Assembly (NCBI GenBank): GCA_030426295.1 | Contig: JAUHYY010000036.1 | Span: forward strand, 1-9,954 | DNA length: 9,954 nt | Reading direction: 5' to 3' | Source: a bacterium | GTDB lineage: Bacteria; Patescibacteriota; Gracilibacteria; UBA1369; GCA-2718715 | In this document: positions 1 through 6,319 of the stretch, one piece after another | How positions within the stretch are numbered: the first letter of the stretch is position 1 | Layout of the letters: every line of letters starts with the position of its first letter | Translations under genes and position numbers: made by a program | Notes under the pieces: generated by a model | What the model saw: only the letters and a program-made list of their open reading frames with translations | Told to the model about the DNA's origin: nothing | Databases searched by the model: none

Positions 1-1395
1 TACATATTGTTCTCTACCAGGACCAACTCCGATCCCTGCTACTTCACATCCTACAAACTCCTCTACTTCTTTGAGCAGATCTTTAAGAGCTTGAGGTAAT
101 TCATCTTCACTTCTCATATGAGAAATATCTTCGCTAAATGCTTCTCTATATTCAATAACTGGCTCAACTCTACCGTAAGTTCTTGTAGAACCAGGAACAA
201 AATTAATATCTTCACCATCAAGTTTGTAACCAGTTACAATAGGGATCATTCCTTTAGCAGTCTTTGAATAAACATTCAAAAGATCACATTTAGTCAGAAC
301 AAGTCCGTTAATACCGTTTGTCTTAACTGCGTAAGTAAGTTGAGGTAAATCAAGAGCCCCGATTCTTCTTGGCCTAGTCGAAACAGTCCCATACTCACCA
401 GATAAATGCCGAACAGCTTTACCCATTTCAAATGGATCATCAGAGGCAAGCAATTCATCAATATTATATTCGTCTTCAACAGCACGACCATAAGTCGGCG
501 AACCATCTTCATTAGCAGTCATACAATACTCTTCTGATCTTTCACCACCAAATTCTGAAATGAATGGACCATGCCCTACTCTCGACATAATTGCCTTAGC
601 AACACCGATTGTTTTACCATGAAAGTTTGGCGACAGATCACCACCTGTATAAGCAGCTGGAGCAGAAGTTCCACTTGAAGTCACATAAGGAACAGATCCT
701 TTATTCACATCAAGCATGAAAGACTGAGCACCTTCAAATAAAATCTTCTTACCTTGCTCTGCAAGCTTTTGTAGATAAAGAGTATCGATTTCAATATAGT
801 CTCGGATTTTTTCAAAATCTGCAGCTAATTGATCAAAATCAACTTCTTCACCTTCAATACCATAAGCTGATTTAGTGAACTCTAAATTTTTCTTCATGTA
901 TTCAAAAAAATGATCCGCATCACCATGCAAATCACCTAATCTAATGTTCAATAATCTGTCTCCCCACATTCTCAGTGATCGATCTGCATAAGCTGGACCA
1001 ATCCCATTCTTTGTAGTTCCAACTTTTCCACCAATCTCAGCATCAATCAACATATGGTGAGGCTGAACTACTCCAGCTTGAGATGAAACCTTGAATCGCC
1101 CCTTCAGATTAATTCCAATCCCTTCGAGTCGTTCGATCTCAGCAACGAGTTTAGAGATATTAATCACACAACCAGAACCAACATATAAAATTTTATCTTC
1201 GTAGAAAATTCCAGACGGAACCTGATTTAAAGCAACTTTCAAACCATTATGTTCAATTGTATGACCAGCATTCGCTCCACCATTAAAACGAGCGATTACA
1301 TCATAGTCCTTTGCCATATCATCAACGACTCTAGCTTTACCTTCATCACCATATTGAGTTCCGACAACAATATCAGCTGCACCGTGTGTATTCAT
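1..1395 (-). CDS. purA: Adenylosuccinate synthetase PurA (3' end cut by window edge)
   Basis: PurA joins IMP and aspartate using GTP, the first committed step from IMP to AMP, in the cytosol. The frame is open for 465 codons and reaches the left edge without a stop. It ends in GVGPGREQY, which matches the family's C-terminal ISxGPxRxQ segment, so only a few residues are missing. Visible motifs are the N-terminal GDEGK loop (D17 and K20, equivalent to E. coli Asp13 and Lys16), NAGHT with the catalytic His (H45), GTTKNGIGPAYADR (126-139), FEGAQ (220-224), PYVTSS (236-241), STRPRR (339-344) and LTKCD (367-371). The retained Asp argues against the phage PurZ variant. Oddities: the loop reads GDEGKAR instead of GDEGKGK, and about 30 residues appear to be added between GHGPF and STRPRR compared with the roughly 430-residue family. 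ATG at 1395 fits the family N-terminus. It lies downstream of the 268-residue gene on the same strand after a 68-bp gap. No Shine-Dalgarno sequence is seen. Confidence 0.96.
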   Translation of the reverse strand, partial: MNTHGAADIVVGTQYGDEGKARVVDDMAKDYDVIARFNGGANAGHTIEHNGLKVALNQVPSGIFYEDKILYVGSGCVINISKLVAEIERLEGIGINLKGRFKVSSQAGVVQPHHMLIDAEIGGKVGTTKNGIGPAYADRSLRMWGDRLLNIRLGDLHGDADHFFEYMKKNLEFTKSAYGIEGEEVDFDQLAADFEKIRDYIEIDTLYLQKLAEQGKKILFEGAQSFMLDVNKGSVPYVTSSGTSAPAAYTGGDLSPNFHGKTIGVAKAIMSRVGHGPFISEFGGERSEEYCMTANEDGSPTYGRAVEDEYNIDELLASDDPFEMGKAVRHLSGEYGTVSTRPRRIGALDLPQLTYAVKTNGINGLVLTKCDLLNVYSKTAKGMIPIVTGYKLDGEDINFVPGSTRTYGRVEPVIEYREAFSEDISHMRSEDELPQALKDLLKEVEEFVGCEVAGIGVGPGREQYV

Positions 1396-1405
1396 CTTGA
1401 GAAGA

Positions 1406-1435
1406 TTAATATTATTTTTTTGGGTTTAATGTAAC
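1406..1435 (-). promoter_or_regulatory. Possible weak promoter for purA
   Basis: Upstream of the purA ATG on the minus strand a GTTACA element (1435-1430) is followed by an A-rich spacer and overlapping candidate -10 boxes: TAATAT (1414-1409, 15-bp spacer) and TATTAA (1411-1406, 18-bp spacer). Each element matches consensus at only 4 of 6 positions. Either start site would leave a very short leader. In this AT-rich gap such matches arise easily, and purA could instead be co-transcribed with the upstream gene. Confidence 0.25.
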
Positions 1436-1443
1436 ACATAAAT

Positions 1444-1457
1444 TTCTTATATAAGAA
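1444..1457. other. 14-bp perfect palindrome between the 268-residue gene and purA
   Basis: TTCTTATATAAGAA is its own reverse complement and lies 6 bp beyond the stop of the 268-residue gene. As RNA it could form a 5-bp stem (TTCTT/AAGAA) with an ATAT loop. On the plus strand it is followed by GC and a run of six T, which resembles a weak terminator for plus-strand transcripts. On the minus strand it is followed only by ATTTATG. It may also be a binding site or chance in AT-rich DNA. Confidence 0.35.
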
Positions 1458-1463
1458 GCTTTT

Positions 1464-2270
1464 TTACCTCTGTCTTCGAAAAAATAAATTACGAACTAAA
1501 ACTTGATCCAAATAAGGAAACTTATCCATTATCTCGCCCATATGCTTATCAACAAATTCACGCGGCGGCTTCTTTGAACCTCTACATAACCACTTAACAT
1601 ATAAACCTAAATAAAAAATTTCATCCCCCATAACATCAGGATCAAAAGCATACTTATCAACTTCAGCCAGAGAGCGAAGAATACTACCTACTTCATTCGG
1701 GAAATGTGATTGAAAAGCAGTACTAACAGATTTAACTATGTAATCTAAATCTAGTTCGACAGCTAACAAATCTATATAAGCATCAGTAAAAACTTTATCT
1801 AAAAATTTTCTTTTTGCTACTCCAAGACTCTTCTGGTCCCATATTATTCTTGCATCCTGAAAAGCACCTTGCTCATCATAATGCAAACAAAACACAACAC
1901 TATCACCACTAATATCAAATTGATTATTCGATTCTGGGCTATGAGGATTGCTACAACTTATTGGCCTAACCACAACACTAAACTTAAACAAATTAGTAGA
2001 CCTATTCAATTTAGAATTCACCGCTACAGGTAAAAGTCTAAGGCTTTCTGCAAGCCGATTATTAAGAATCTTTGACATTCTTCTCAACTCATCAAGTCTC
2101 TCTAAATACCTTTCATTAGTAGGATCAAAAACAAAATCAACTCGCCCATTTATAGTCTCAATACACCTTCTAGCTCTTGAGTCGACAGGATGCTCAGCTT
2201 GAGCAAATGGTGTAAAAGCATCTGGCACTTCAATCACAACCCCAGTCTTCGCAGTCAATTTTAAAGTCAT
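1464..2270 (-). CDS. Hypothetical soluble protein, 268 residues
   Basis: I do not recognise this protein. The frame is judged real because it is long, has its own near-consensus promoter just upstream, and shows the same G/T-rich wobble positions as the other minus-strand genes. It has no signal peptide and no membrane helix, and is probably cytosolic. The N-terminal part (about 3-145) looks like mixed strand and helix, with hydrophobic strand-like stretches near 97-103 (FSVVVRP) and 124-131 (SVVFCLHY) and a basic Arg-rich helix at 53-79. The C-terminal part (about 150-268) looks mostly helical and ends in FFRRQR. Cysteines are scattered (36, 106, 128, 229) with no metal-site spacing. The ATG at 2270 has an in-frame TGA three codons upstream, so this is the first possible ATG start. 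It is divergent from trpS and lies upstream of purA, so a shared function with either is possible but not shown. Confidence 0.8.
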   Translation of the reverse strand: MTLKLTAKTGVVIEVPDAFTPFAQAEHPVDSRARRCIETINGRVDFVFDPTNERYLERLDELRRMSKILNNRLAESLRLLPVAVNSKLNRSTNLFKFSVVVRPISCSNPHSPESNNQFDISGDSVVFCLHYDEQGAFQDARIIWDQKSLGVAKRKFLDKVFTDAYIDLLAVELDLDYIVKSVSTAFQSHFPNEVGSILRSLAEVDKYAFDPDVMGDEIFYLGLYVKWLCRGSKKPPREFVDKHMGEIMDKFPYLDQVLVRNLFFRRQR

Positions 2271-2290
2271 AGAATTTCATAAAGGGAATT

Positions 2291-2318
2291 ATTATACCTG
2301 TATAAATACATACGTCAA
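2291..2318 (-). promoter_or_regulatory. Sigma-70-type promoter for the 268-residue gene
   Basis: On the minus strand TTGACG (2318-2313) is followed by a 16-bp spacer and a perfect TATAAT (2296-2291). The predicted transcription start is near 2284, giving a leader of about 14 nt before the ATG at 2270. The leader contains no Shine-Dalgarno sequence. A 12-bp inverted repeat, TGTAT-AA-ATACA (2299-2310), fills most of the spacer and would be well placed as an operator. Confidence 0.7.
2299..2310. promoter_or_regulatory. Inverted repeat in promoter spacer, possible operator
   Basis: TGTAT and ATACA are exact reverse complements separated by AA. The whole element sits between the -35 and -10 boxes of the minus-strand promoter, where a bound protein would block RNA polymerase or reshape the spacer. 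It is short and AT-rich, so chance is not excluded. No regulator gene is visible nearby. Confidence 0.3.
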
Positions 2319-2350
2319 TCAAGCCGTAAAACTCTCTAAGAAATTAGCAA

Positions 2351-2378
2351 TCGACATCAAAAAATAAATTGCTATAAT
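2351..2378 (+). promoter_or_regulatory. Sigma-70-type promoter for trpS, predicted leaderless
   Basis: TCGACA (2351-2356) is followed by a 16-bp spacer and a perfect TATAAT (2373-2378). If the hexamer occupies -12 to -7, position +1 is the A of the trpS ATG at 2385. The mRNA would therefore start at the initiation codon and carry no 5' leader. There is no other trpS in-frame ATG nearby that would restore a leader without deleting the conserved N-terminus. Confidence 0.7.
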
Positions 2379-2384
2379 CCAGCC

Positions 2385-3362
2385 ATGACAAAAAGAATAC
2401 TTTCAGGAGTTCAACCCTCAGGAAAAATCCATATCGGTAATTACTTCGGTGCAATCAAACAGCACATCGAAATGCAAGACGGCAACGAGTGCTTCTATAT
2501 GATTGCAAACCTGCATTCACTTACAACAGTAAGAGACAAAGAAAAGCTAAACCAATTAACTTTAGATTTAGCCTTAGATTACCTAGCATTCGGACTTGAT
2601 CCTAAAAAATGCACTTTCTTCATGCAGTCAGAAGTTCCTCAGCATGCAGAATGCACATGGATCTTAAGCACAATTTGCAGCATGGGATTACTTGAAAGAG
2701 CACACGCGTGGAAAGACGCTCAAGAAAAAGGTAAGAAAGAAACAACTGTCGGGCTTTTCACTTACCCAGTTCTGATGGCCTCAGATATTTTACTTTATGA
2801 ACCTGACCTAGTACCAGTTGGGAAAGACCAAAAACAACACATCGAAATCACTCGTGACGTTGCTCAAAAATTCAACAGCACGTATTGCGAAACTTTTAAA
2901 CTTCCAGAACCACACATTCCAGAAGAAGTTGCTGTCGTGCCTGGAACTGACGGCCAAAAAATGAGTAAAAGTTATGGAAACACAATCAATGTTTTTGCAG
3001 AAGAACCTGAAATTAAAAAAGCAATAATGGGAATCCAAACTGCATCAACTCCACTCGAAGAACCAATGGAAACAGAGGGCTGCAACGTACTTGCGCTATA
3101 CAAATTAATGGCAACTAAAGAAGAAGTAGAAGCACTAAAAGAAAAATACAGAACAGGTGGATTCGGATACGGAAACGCCAAGAAAACACTACTAGAAAAG
3201 TTCCACGAATATTTTGGAGAGTTCAGAGAAAAAAGAATTGAATTAGAAAAGAACATGGACTATGTTTATAAGGTGTTAGAAGAAGGAAACGAAAAAGCAC
3301 GGGCACAAGCAAATTCAGTAATGGATAGAGTAAAGGCCCACACTGGTTTAAAAATTAGATAA
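2385..3362 (+). CDS. trpS: Tryptophanyl-tRNA synthetase TrpS
   Basis: TrpS is a class I aminoacyl-tRNA synthetase that charges tRNA-Trp with tryptophan using ATP in the cytosol. The 325-residue length is normal for the bacterial enzyme. The N-terminal Rossmann part holds SGVQPSGKIHIGNYFGA (7-23), with HIGN as the HIGH signature. GKDQKQHIEITRDVA (146-160) is the typical amino-acid-site helix region, and KMSKS (192-196) is the ATP-binding loop. The helical C-terminal part (about 200-325) carries the anticodon-binding bundle. The ATG at 2385 gives the usual family N-terminus (TKRILSGVQPSG). The predicted promoter places the transcription start on that ATG, so translation should begin on a leaderless message. 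The stop TAA is followed 9 nt later by pyrG in the same reading frame, which points to co-transcription. Confidence 0.98.
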   Translation: MTKRILSGVQPSGKIHIGNYFGAIKQHIEMQDGNECFYMIANLHSLTTVRDKEKLNQLTLDLALDYLAFGLDPKKCTFFMQSEVPQHAECTWILSTICSMGLLERAHAWKDAQEKGKKETTVGLFTYPVLMASDILLYEPDLVPVGKDQKQHIEITRDVAQKFNSTYCETFKLPEPHIPEEVAVVPGTDGQKMSKSYGNTINVFAEEPEIKKAIMGIQTASTPLEEPMETEGCNVLALYKLMATKEEVEALKEKYRTGGFGYGNAKKTLLEKFHEYFGEFREKRIELEKNMDYVYKVLEEGNEKARAQANSVMDRVKAHTGLKIR

Positions 3363-3371
3363 TTTAAAAAA

Positions 3372-4988
3372 TTGAACACTAAATACATATTTGTTACCGG
3401 CGGCGTATGCTCATCTCTAGGAAAAGGGATCACATCAGCTTCCATCGGTGCTCTTTTGAAGAGTGCTGGTTATAAGGTATTCACTCAAAAATTAGATCCT
3501 TACCTAAACGTAGATCCAGGAACAATGTCTCCTTTCCAACATGGTGAAGTTTTTGTTACTGACGACGGAGCAGAAACTGATCTCGACCTTGGTCATTACG
3601 AAAGATTTATCGATATAGCAGTTAGCAAACTTTCAACCGTAACTACTGGGCAAGTTTATTTAGAAGTTCTAGAAAAAGAGAGACGTGGTGATTACCTCGG
3701 TGGAACAATTCAAATCGTTCCTCATATTACAAATACAATCAAAGACAAAATCACAACCGCTGCAAAAGAATCAGGCGCTGACATTATGCTTGTAGAAATC
3801 GGTGGAACAGTTGGTGATATCGAAGGACTTCCATACTTAGAAGCAATTAGACAAATGAGACATGAGCACGGAAGAGAAAACACTCTATTCATTCATGCAA
3901 CTCTCCTGCCCTACCTTGCAGCTTCAGGTGAACTTAAAACAAAACCTACTCAAGCTTCAGTAAGAGAACTTCGAAGTATTGGTATTCAACCAGACTTCAT
4001 TATCGCTAGAGCTGACAAAGAAATCGAACAAGAACTAATCGAAAAAATCGCTCTATTCTGTGACGTAGATGAACATGCAGTAATATCTGCACCAACACTA
4101 AATTCAATCTACAAAGTTCCAATTGAATTCGAGAAACAACAAATCACAAAACATTTAGCAGAAAAACTTGGACTCAAAAACGCAAAACCAAACTTAAAAG
4201 AATGGCACAAACTTGTTGAAAAAATAGATAAAGAACGAGAAAAAACAAAGATTGCACTCGTAGGCAAATACACAGGGCTCGAAGACGCATACCTAAGTGT
4301 AATCGAATCACTAAAGATCGCTTGCTACCACGAAGATAGAGAACTTGACCTAGTCTGGATAGACGCAGAGCTACTTGAACAAAAAGACAAAAAAACTTGG
4401 AACGAACTTAAATCTGTAGACGGAATCTTGGTTCCAGGTGGATTCGGAATACGTGGAACAGAAGGAAAAATCCAAGCAGCAAAATATGCTCGTGAAAACA
4501 ATGTTCCATACCTAGGTATCTGCCTTGGAATGCAACTACTTACAATCGAATTCCTAAGACACGTTACAGGAGACGATCAAATCACTTCAGCAGAATTTGA
4601 CGAAGACGAAATATTAGGATCAGAAAAATACGCAATACACTTCTTACCCGGGCAACACAAAGAGAGAGATAAAGGTGGAACCCTAAGACTGGGTGCATAC
4701 GAATGTCACTTGGTTCCAGGTACAAAAACTGCAAAACTTTACGGTGACAAAGTGATAAGCGAAAGACACAGACACCGTTACGAATTCAACAACGATTTCA
4801 GAGAAACAATCGAAGAAAACGGATTAAAAGTTAGCGGTGAATATAAAGAAGGAAACCTAGTTGAAATTGTAGAAAACATAGACCACCCATACATGGTAGG
4901 TTGCCAATTCCATCCAGAATTCTTATCTAGACCGAACAAACCGCATCCATTGTTCCAAGGATTAATCCATGCTTCGAAGAAGAAATAG
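3372..4988 (+). CDS. pyrG: CTP synthase PyrG
   Basis: PyrG converts UTP to CTP, using ATP and ammonia released from glutamine; it is cytosolic. The protein is full length (538 residues). The synthetase domain (about 1-270) begins KYIFVTGGVCSSLGKG (4-19) and has GGTVGDIEGLPYLEAIRQ (144-161). The glutamine amidotransferase domain (about 290-538) has the oxyanion segment PGGFGIRG (355-362), the nucleophile C384 in LGICLGMQ, and H514 and E516 in QFHPE, so the triad is complete. RHRHRYEFNN (465-474) is also typical. A Cys at position 13 replaces the more common Val. The start is taken as TTG at 3372 because it gives the conserved N-terminus directly. It is preceded by an A/T run with no Shine-Dalgarno sequence and lies 9 nt after the trpS stop, in the same frame. 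The TAG stop opens a heptamer repeat. Confidence 0.98.
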   Translation: MNTKYIFVTGGVCSSLGKGITSASIGALLKSAGYKVFTQKLDPYLNVDPGTMSPFQHGEVFVTDDGAETDLDLGHYERFIDIAVSKLSTVTTGQVYLEVLEKERRGDYLGGTIQIVPHITNTIKDKITTAAKESGADIMLVEIGGTVGDIEGLPYLEAIRQMRHEHGRENTLFIHATLLPYLAASGELKTKPTQASVRELRSIGIQPDFIIARADKEIEQELIEKIALFCDVDEHAVISAPTLNSIYKVPIEFEKQQITKHLAEKLGLKNAKPNLKEWHKLVEKIDKEREKTKIALVGKYTGLEDAYLSVIESLKIACYHEDRELDLVWIDAELLEQKDKKTWNELKSVDGILVPGGFGIRGTEGKIQAAKYARENNVPYLGICLGMQLLTIEFLRHVTGDDQITSAEFDEDEILGSEKYAIHFLPGQHKERDKGGTLRLGAYECHLVPGTKTAKLYGDKVISERHRHRYEFNNDFRETIEENGLKVSGEYKEGNLVEIVENIDHPYMVGCQFHPEFLSRPNKPHPLFQGLIHASKKK

Positions 4989-5017
4989 CAAATAGATAAT
5001 AGGCTAATTGCTAATAG
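4982..5017 (+). repeat. Degenerate TAG-heptamer repeat overlapping the pyrG stop
   Basis: Units are GAAATAG, CAAATAG, ATAATAG, then one extra G, CTAATTG and CTAATAG. The first unit contains the pyrG stop codon. Because 7 is not a multiple of 3, the first three TAGs fall in three different frames within 17 nt. The same unit recurs in opposite orientation at 5041-5069 and across the greA stop at 7535-7562. Confidence 0.55.
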
Positions 5018-5040
5018 CATTCTAGAAATGTAAAATAGCA

Positions 5041-5069
5041 CTATCCAGCTATGCACTATTAGCTATTAA
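5041..5069 (-). repeat. Degenerate TAG-heptamer repeat in inverted orientation
   Basis: Read on the minus strand the units are TTAATAG, CTAATAG, TGCATAG and CTGGATAG. Its 15-base stretch GTTAATAGCTAATAG differs from the segment at the greA end only by one inserted A. It faces the copy at 4982-5017, so GCTAATAG (5010-5017) can pair with CTATTAGC (5056-5063). No minus-strand gene ends here, so this copy is not explained by stop-codon use. No clear promoter for the following gene could be picked out of this gap. Confidence 0.5.
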
Positions 5070-5077
5070 CTATACCC

Positions 5078-6319
5078 ATGGCCAAATACCAATACAATGC
5101 GGTCGGAAAACAAGGTAAAAACCTTACTGGTATTATTGAAGCCGATAACGAAGAAAACGCTAGAAAGAAGCTAAACAAACTTCAGCTTTCAGTTATTTCT
5201 ATTACTAAGGTCGACAAAGAAGAAAACACCGAAAGTAATTTTAACAAATTCAAATTTGAAGCCCGTGATACAGAAGATAAAAAAGTAATCGGAACAATTT
5301 CATCAAGAGACCTGTTGAGTGCATTCAAAAGATTAATACAAGAATACAATTTAAAAGTTATTAAACTCGCAAGCATCACTGCAAGCCAGCAACAATTCGA
5401 TGAAAGCACTAACCAAGTAACAAAACTTTACAGCGAAATAGAAATACTCGAGAAAAATAAAAAATCAGACAACACAGCTGAAATAATAAAAACTCAAAAA
5501 AAACAAAGAAAATTCAAAAAAACTATCGATGATATCATCTTAGTAATCAGTACAATCTTAACTAAACACAAAGCTGATCTTCGACCAGAAGCAGTAACAT
5601 TTTTTGAAAAATACCAAAATCATCTCTTAAAAATAAAGAACAGTGAAAATTTTGACAACCTAGTCAGCTCAGCTATAAGGGCTTTAGAAGAAATCGAAAA
5701 GGCAAAAATATTCATAGATGAAAAAACAAACAAAGAAGAAAAACTAAATCTTCGTCTTCAAGCAATGAACTTAAAAGAACTTCTTAAAGAACAAAAGCCA
5801 ACTAAAAACCCTTTAACAAGGTTCATCGAAAAACTAGGATTAAACAAAAAAATAACACAAAAAAAATCAGGTGGAACTCCACATTTCAAATACTTAAAAC
5901 TTCTATTCACTACAAAATCAAAAGAATTAAAGAAACATTTAATATCAAATTTCTTTAACAAAATATTAAGCATCGTAAAACCACCTGCCAAATCCCTCTC
6001 TACACAAAAACCACAAAAGACAGAAAAACAAGCTAATTGGGAAAAAATAGCTTTCAATATAACTACAGGCCTGCTAATCGGATATATGACTTACTACTTC
6101 TTAGCTGTATTCATAAGCGAAAAAATACTAAACAGACAAGTAAGCGGAATATTCTACATATACAACACTTCATTACTTGTATACATAATAATAGGAGTGA
6201 TATTCTTGCATAGCGCAATTCGCTTGCGATCCTTACTTGATGAACATAAGATTAATCACAGTAAAATTACATACACATTATTTAGTGTTCTTTATCTACT
6301 AATAATAATAAATTTCTAA
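5078..6319 (+). CDS. Membrane protein with two PilC/GspF N-terminal-like repeats
   Basis: This 413-residue protein begins like the N-terminus of type IV pilus PilC or type II secretion GspF (KYQYNAVGKQGK, GIIEADNEENARKKL, residues 3-41). The module seems duplicated: 57-96 repeats K-aromatic-x-aromatic-x-A, then a short charged turn, a strand (VIGTIS), a helix (LLSAFKRLIQ) and a closing strand (LKVIKL). The conserved membrane-spanning T2SSF domain of PilC/GspF is not visible. Instead there is a Lys/Glu-rich, mostly helical middle (about 105-320, possibly partly coiled coil) and three predicted membrane helices at the end (about 325-347, 358-381, 397-412), the last reaching the C-terminus. I infer a large cytoplasmic N-terminal part anchored by a C-terminal hairpin-plus-one. 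It is not a standard PilC and its function is unknown; an assembly or docking role at the membrane is only a guess. ATG 5078 is the first start and lacks a Shine-Dalgarno sequence. Its TAA overlaps the next ATG (TAATG). Confidence 0.85.
   Translation: MAKYQYNAVGKQGKNLTGIIEADNEENARKKLNKLQLSVISITKVDKEENTESNFNKFKFEARDTEDKKVIGTISSRDLLSAFKRLIQEYNLKVIKLASITASQQQFDESTNQVTKLYSEIEILEKNKKSDNTAEIIKTQKKQRKFKKTIDDIILVISTILTKHKADLRPEAVTFFEKYQNHLLKIKNSENFDNLVSSAIRALEEIEKAKIFIDEKTNKEEKLNLRLQAMNLKELLKEQKPTKNPLTRFIEKLGLNKKITQKKSGGTPHFKYLKLLFTTKSKELKKHLISNFFNKILSIVKPPAKSLSTQKPQKTEKQANWEKIAFNITTGLLIGYMTYYFLAVFISEKILNRQVSGIFYIYNTSLLVYIIIGVIFLHSAIRLRSLLDEHKINHSKITYTLFSVLYLLIIINF

Noticed and set aside
1..1395. PurZ-like 2-aminoadenylosuccinate synthetase (phage Z-genome pathway) in place of PurA.
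   Set aside because: The catalytic Asp in GDEGK, which PurZ lacks, is present (D17), and the neighbours are cellular housekeeping genes.
2271..2280. A second ATG at 2280 on the minus strand, closer to the promoter, as a leader peptide or alternative start for the 268-residue gene.
   Set aside because: It is out of frame, opens only about 16 codons and is not exactly at the predicted transcription start.
4989..5077. Promoter or intrinsic terminator between pyrG and the PilC-N-repeat gene.
   Set aside because: Candidate -10 boxes match poorly or sit too close to the ATG, and the inverted heptamers give only weak AT-rich pairing without a T-run. I describe the repeat only.
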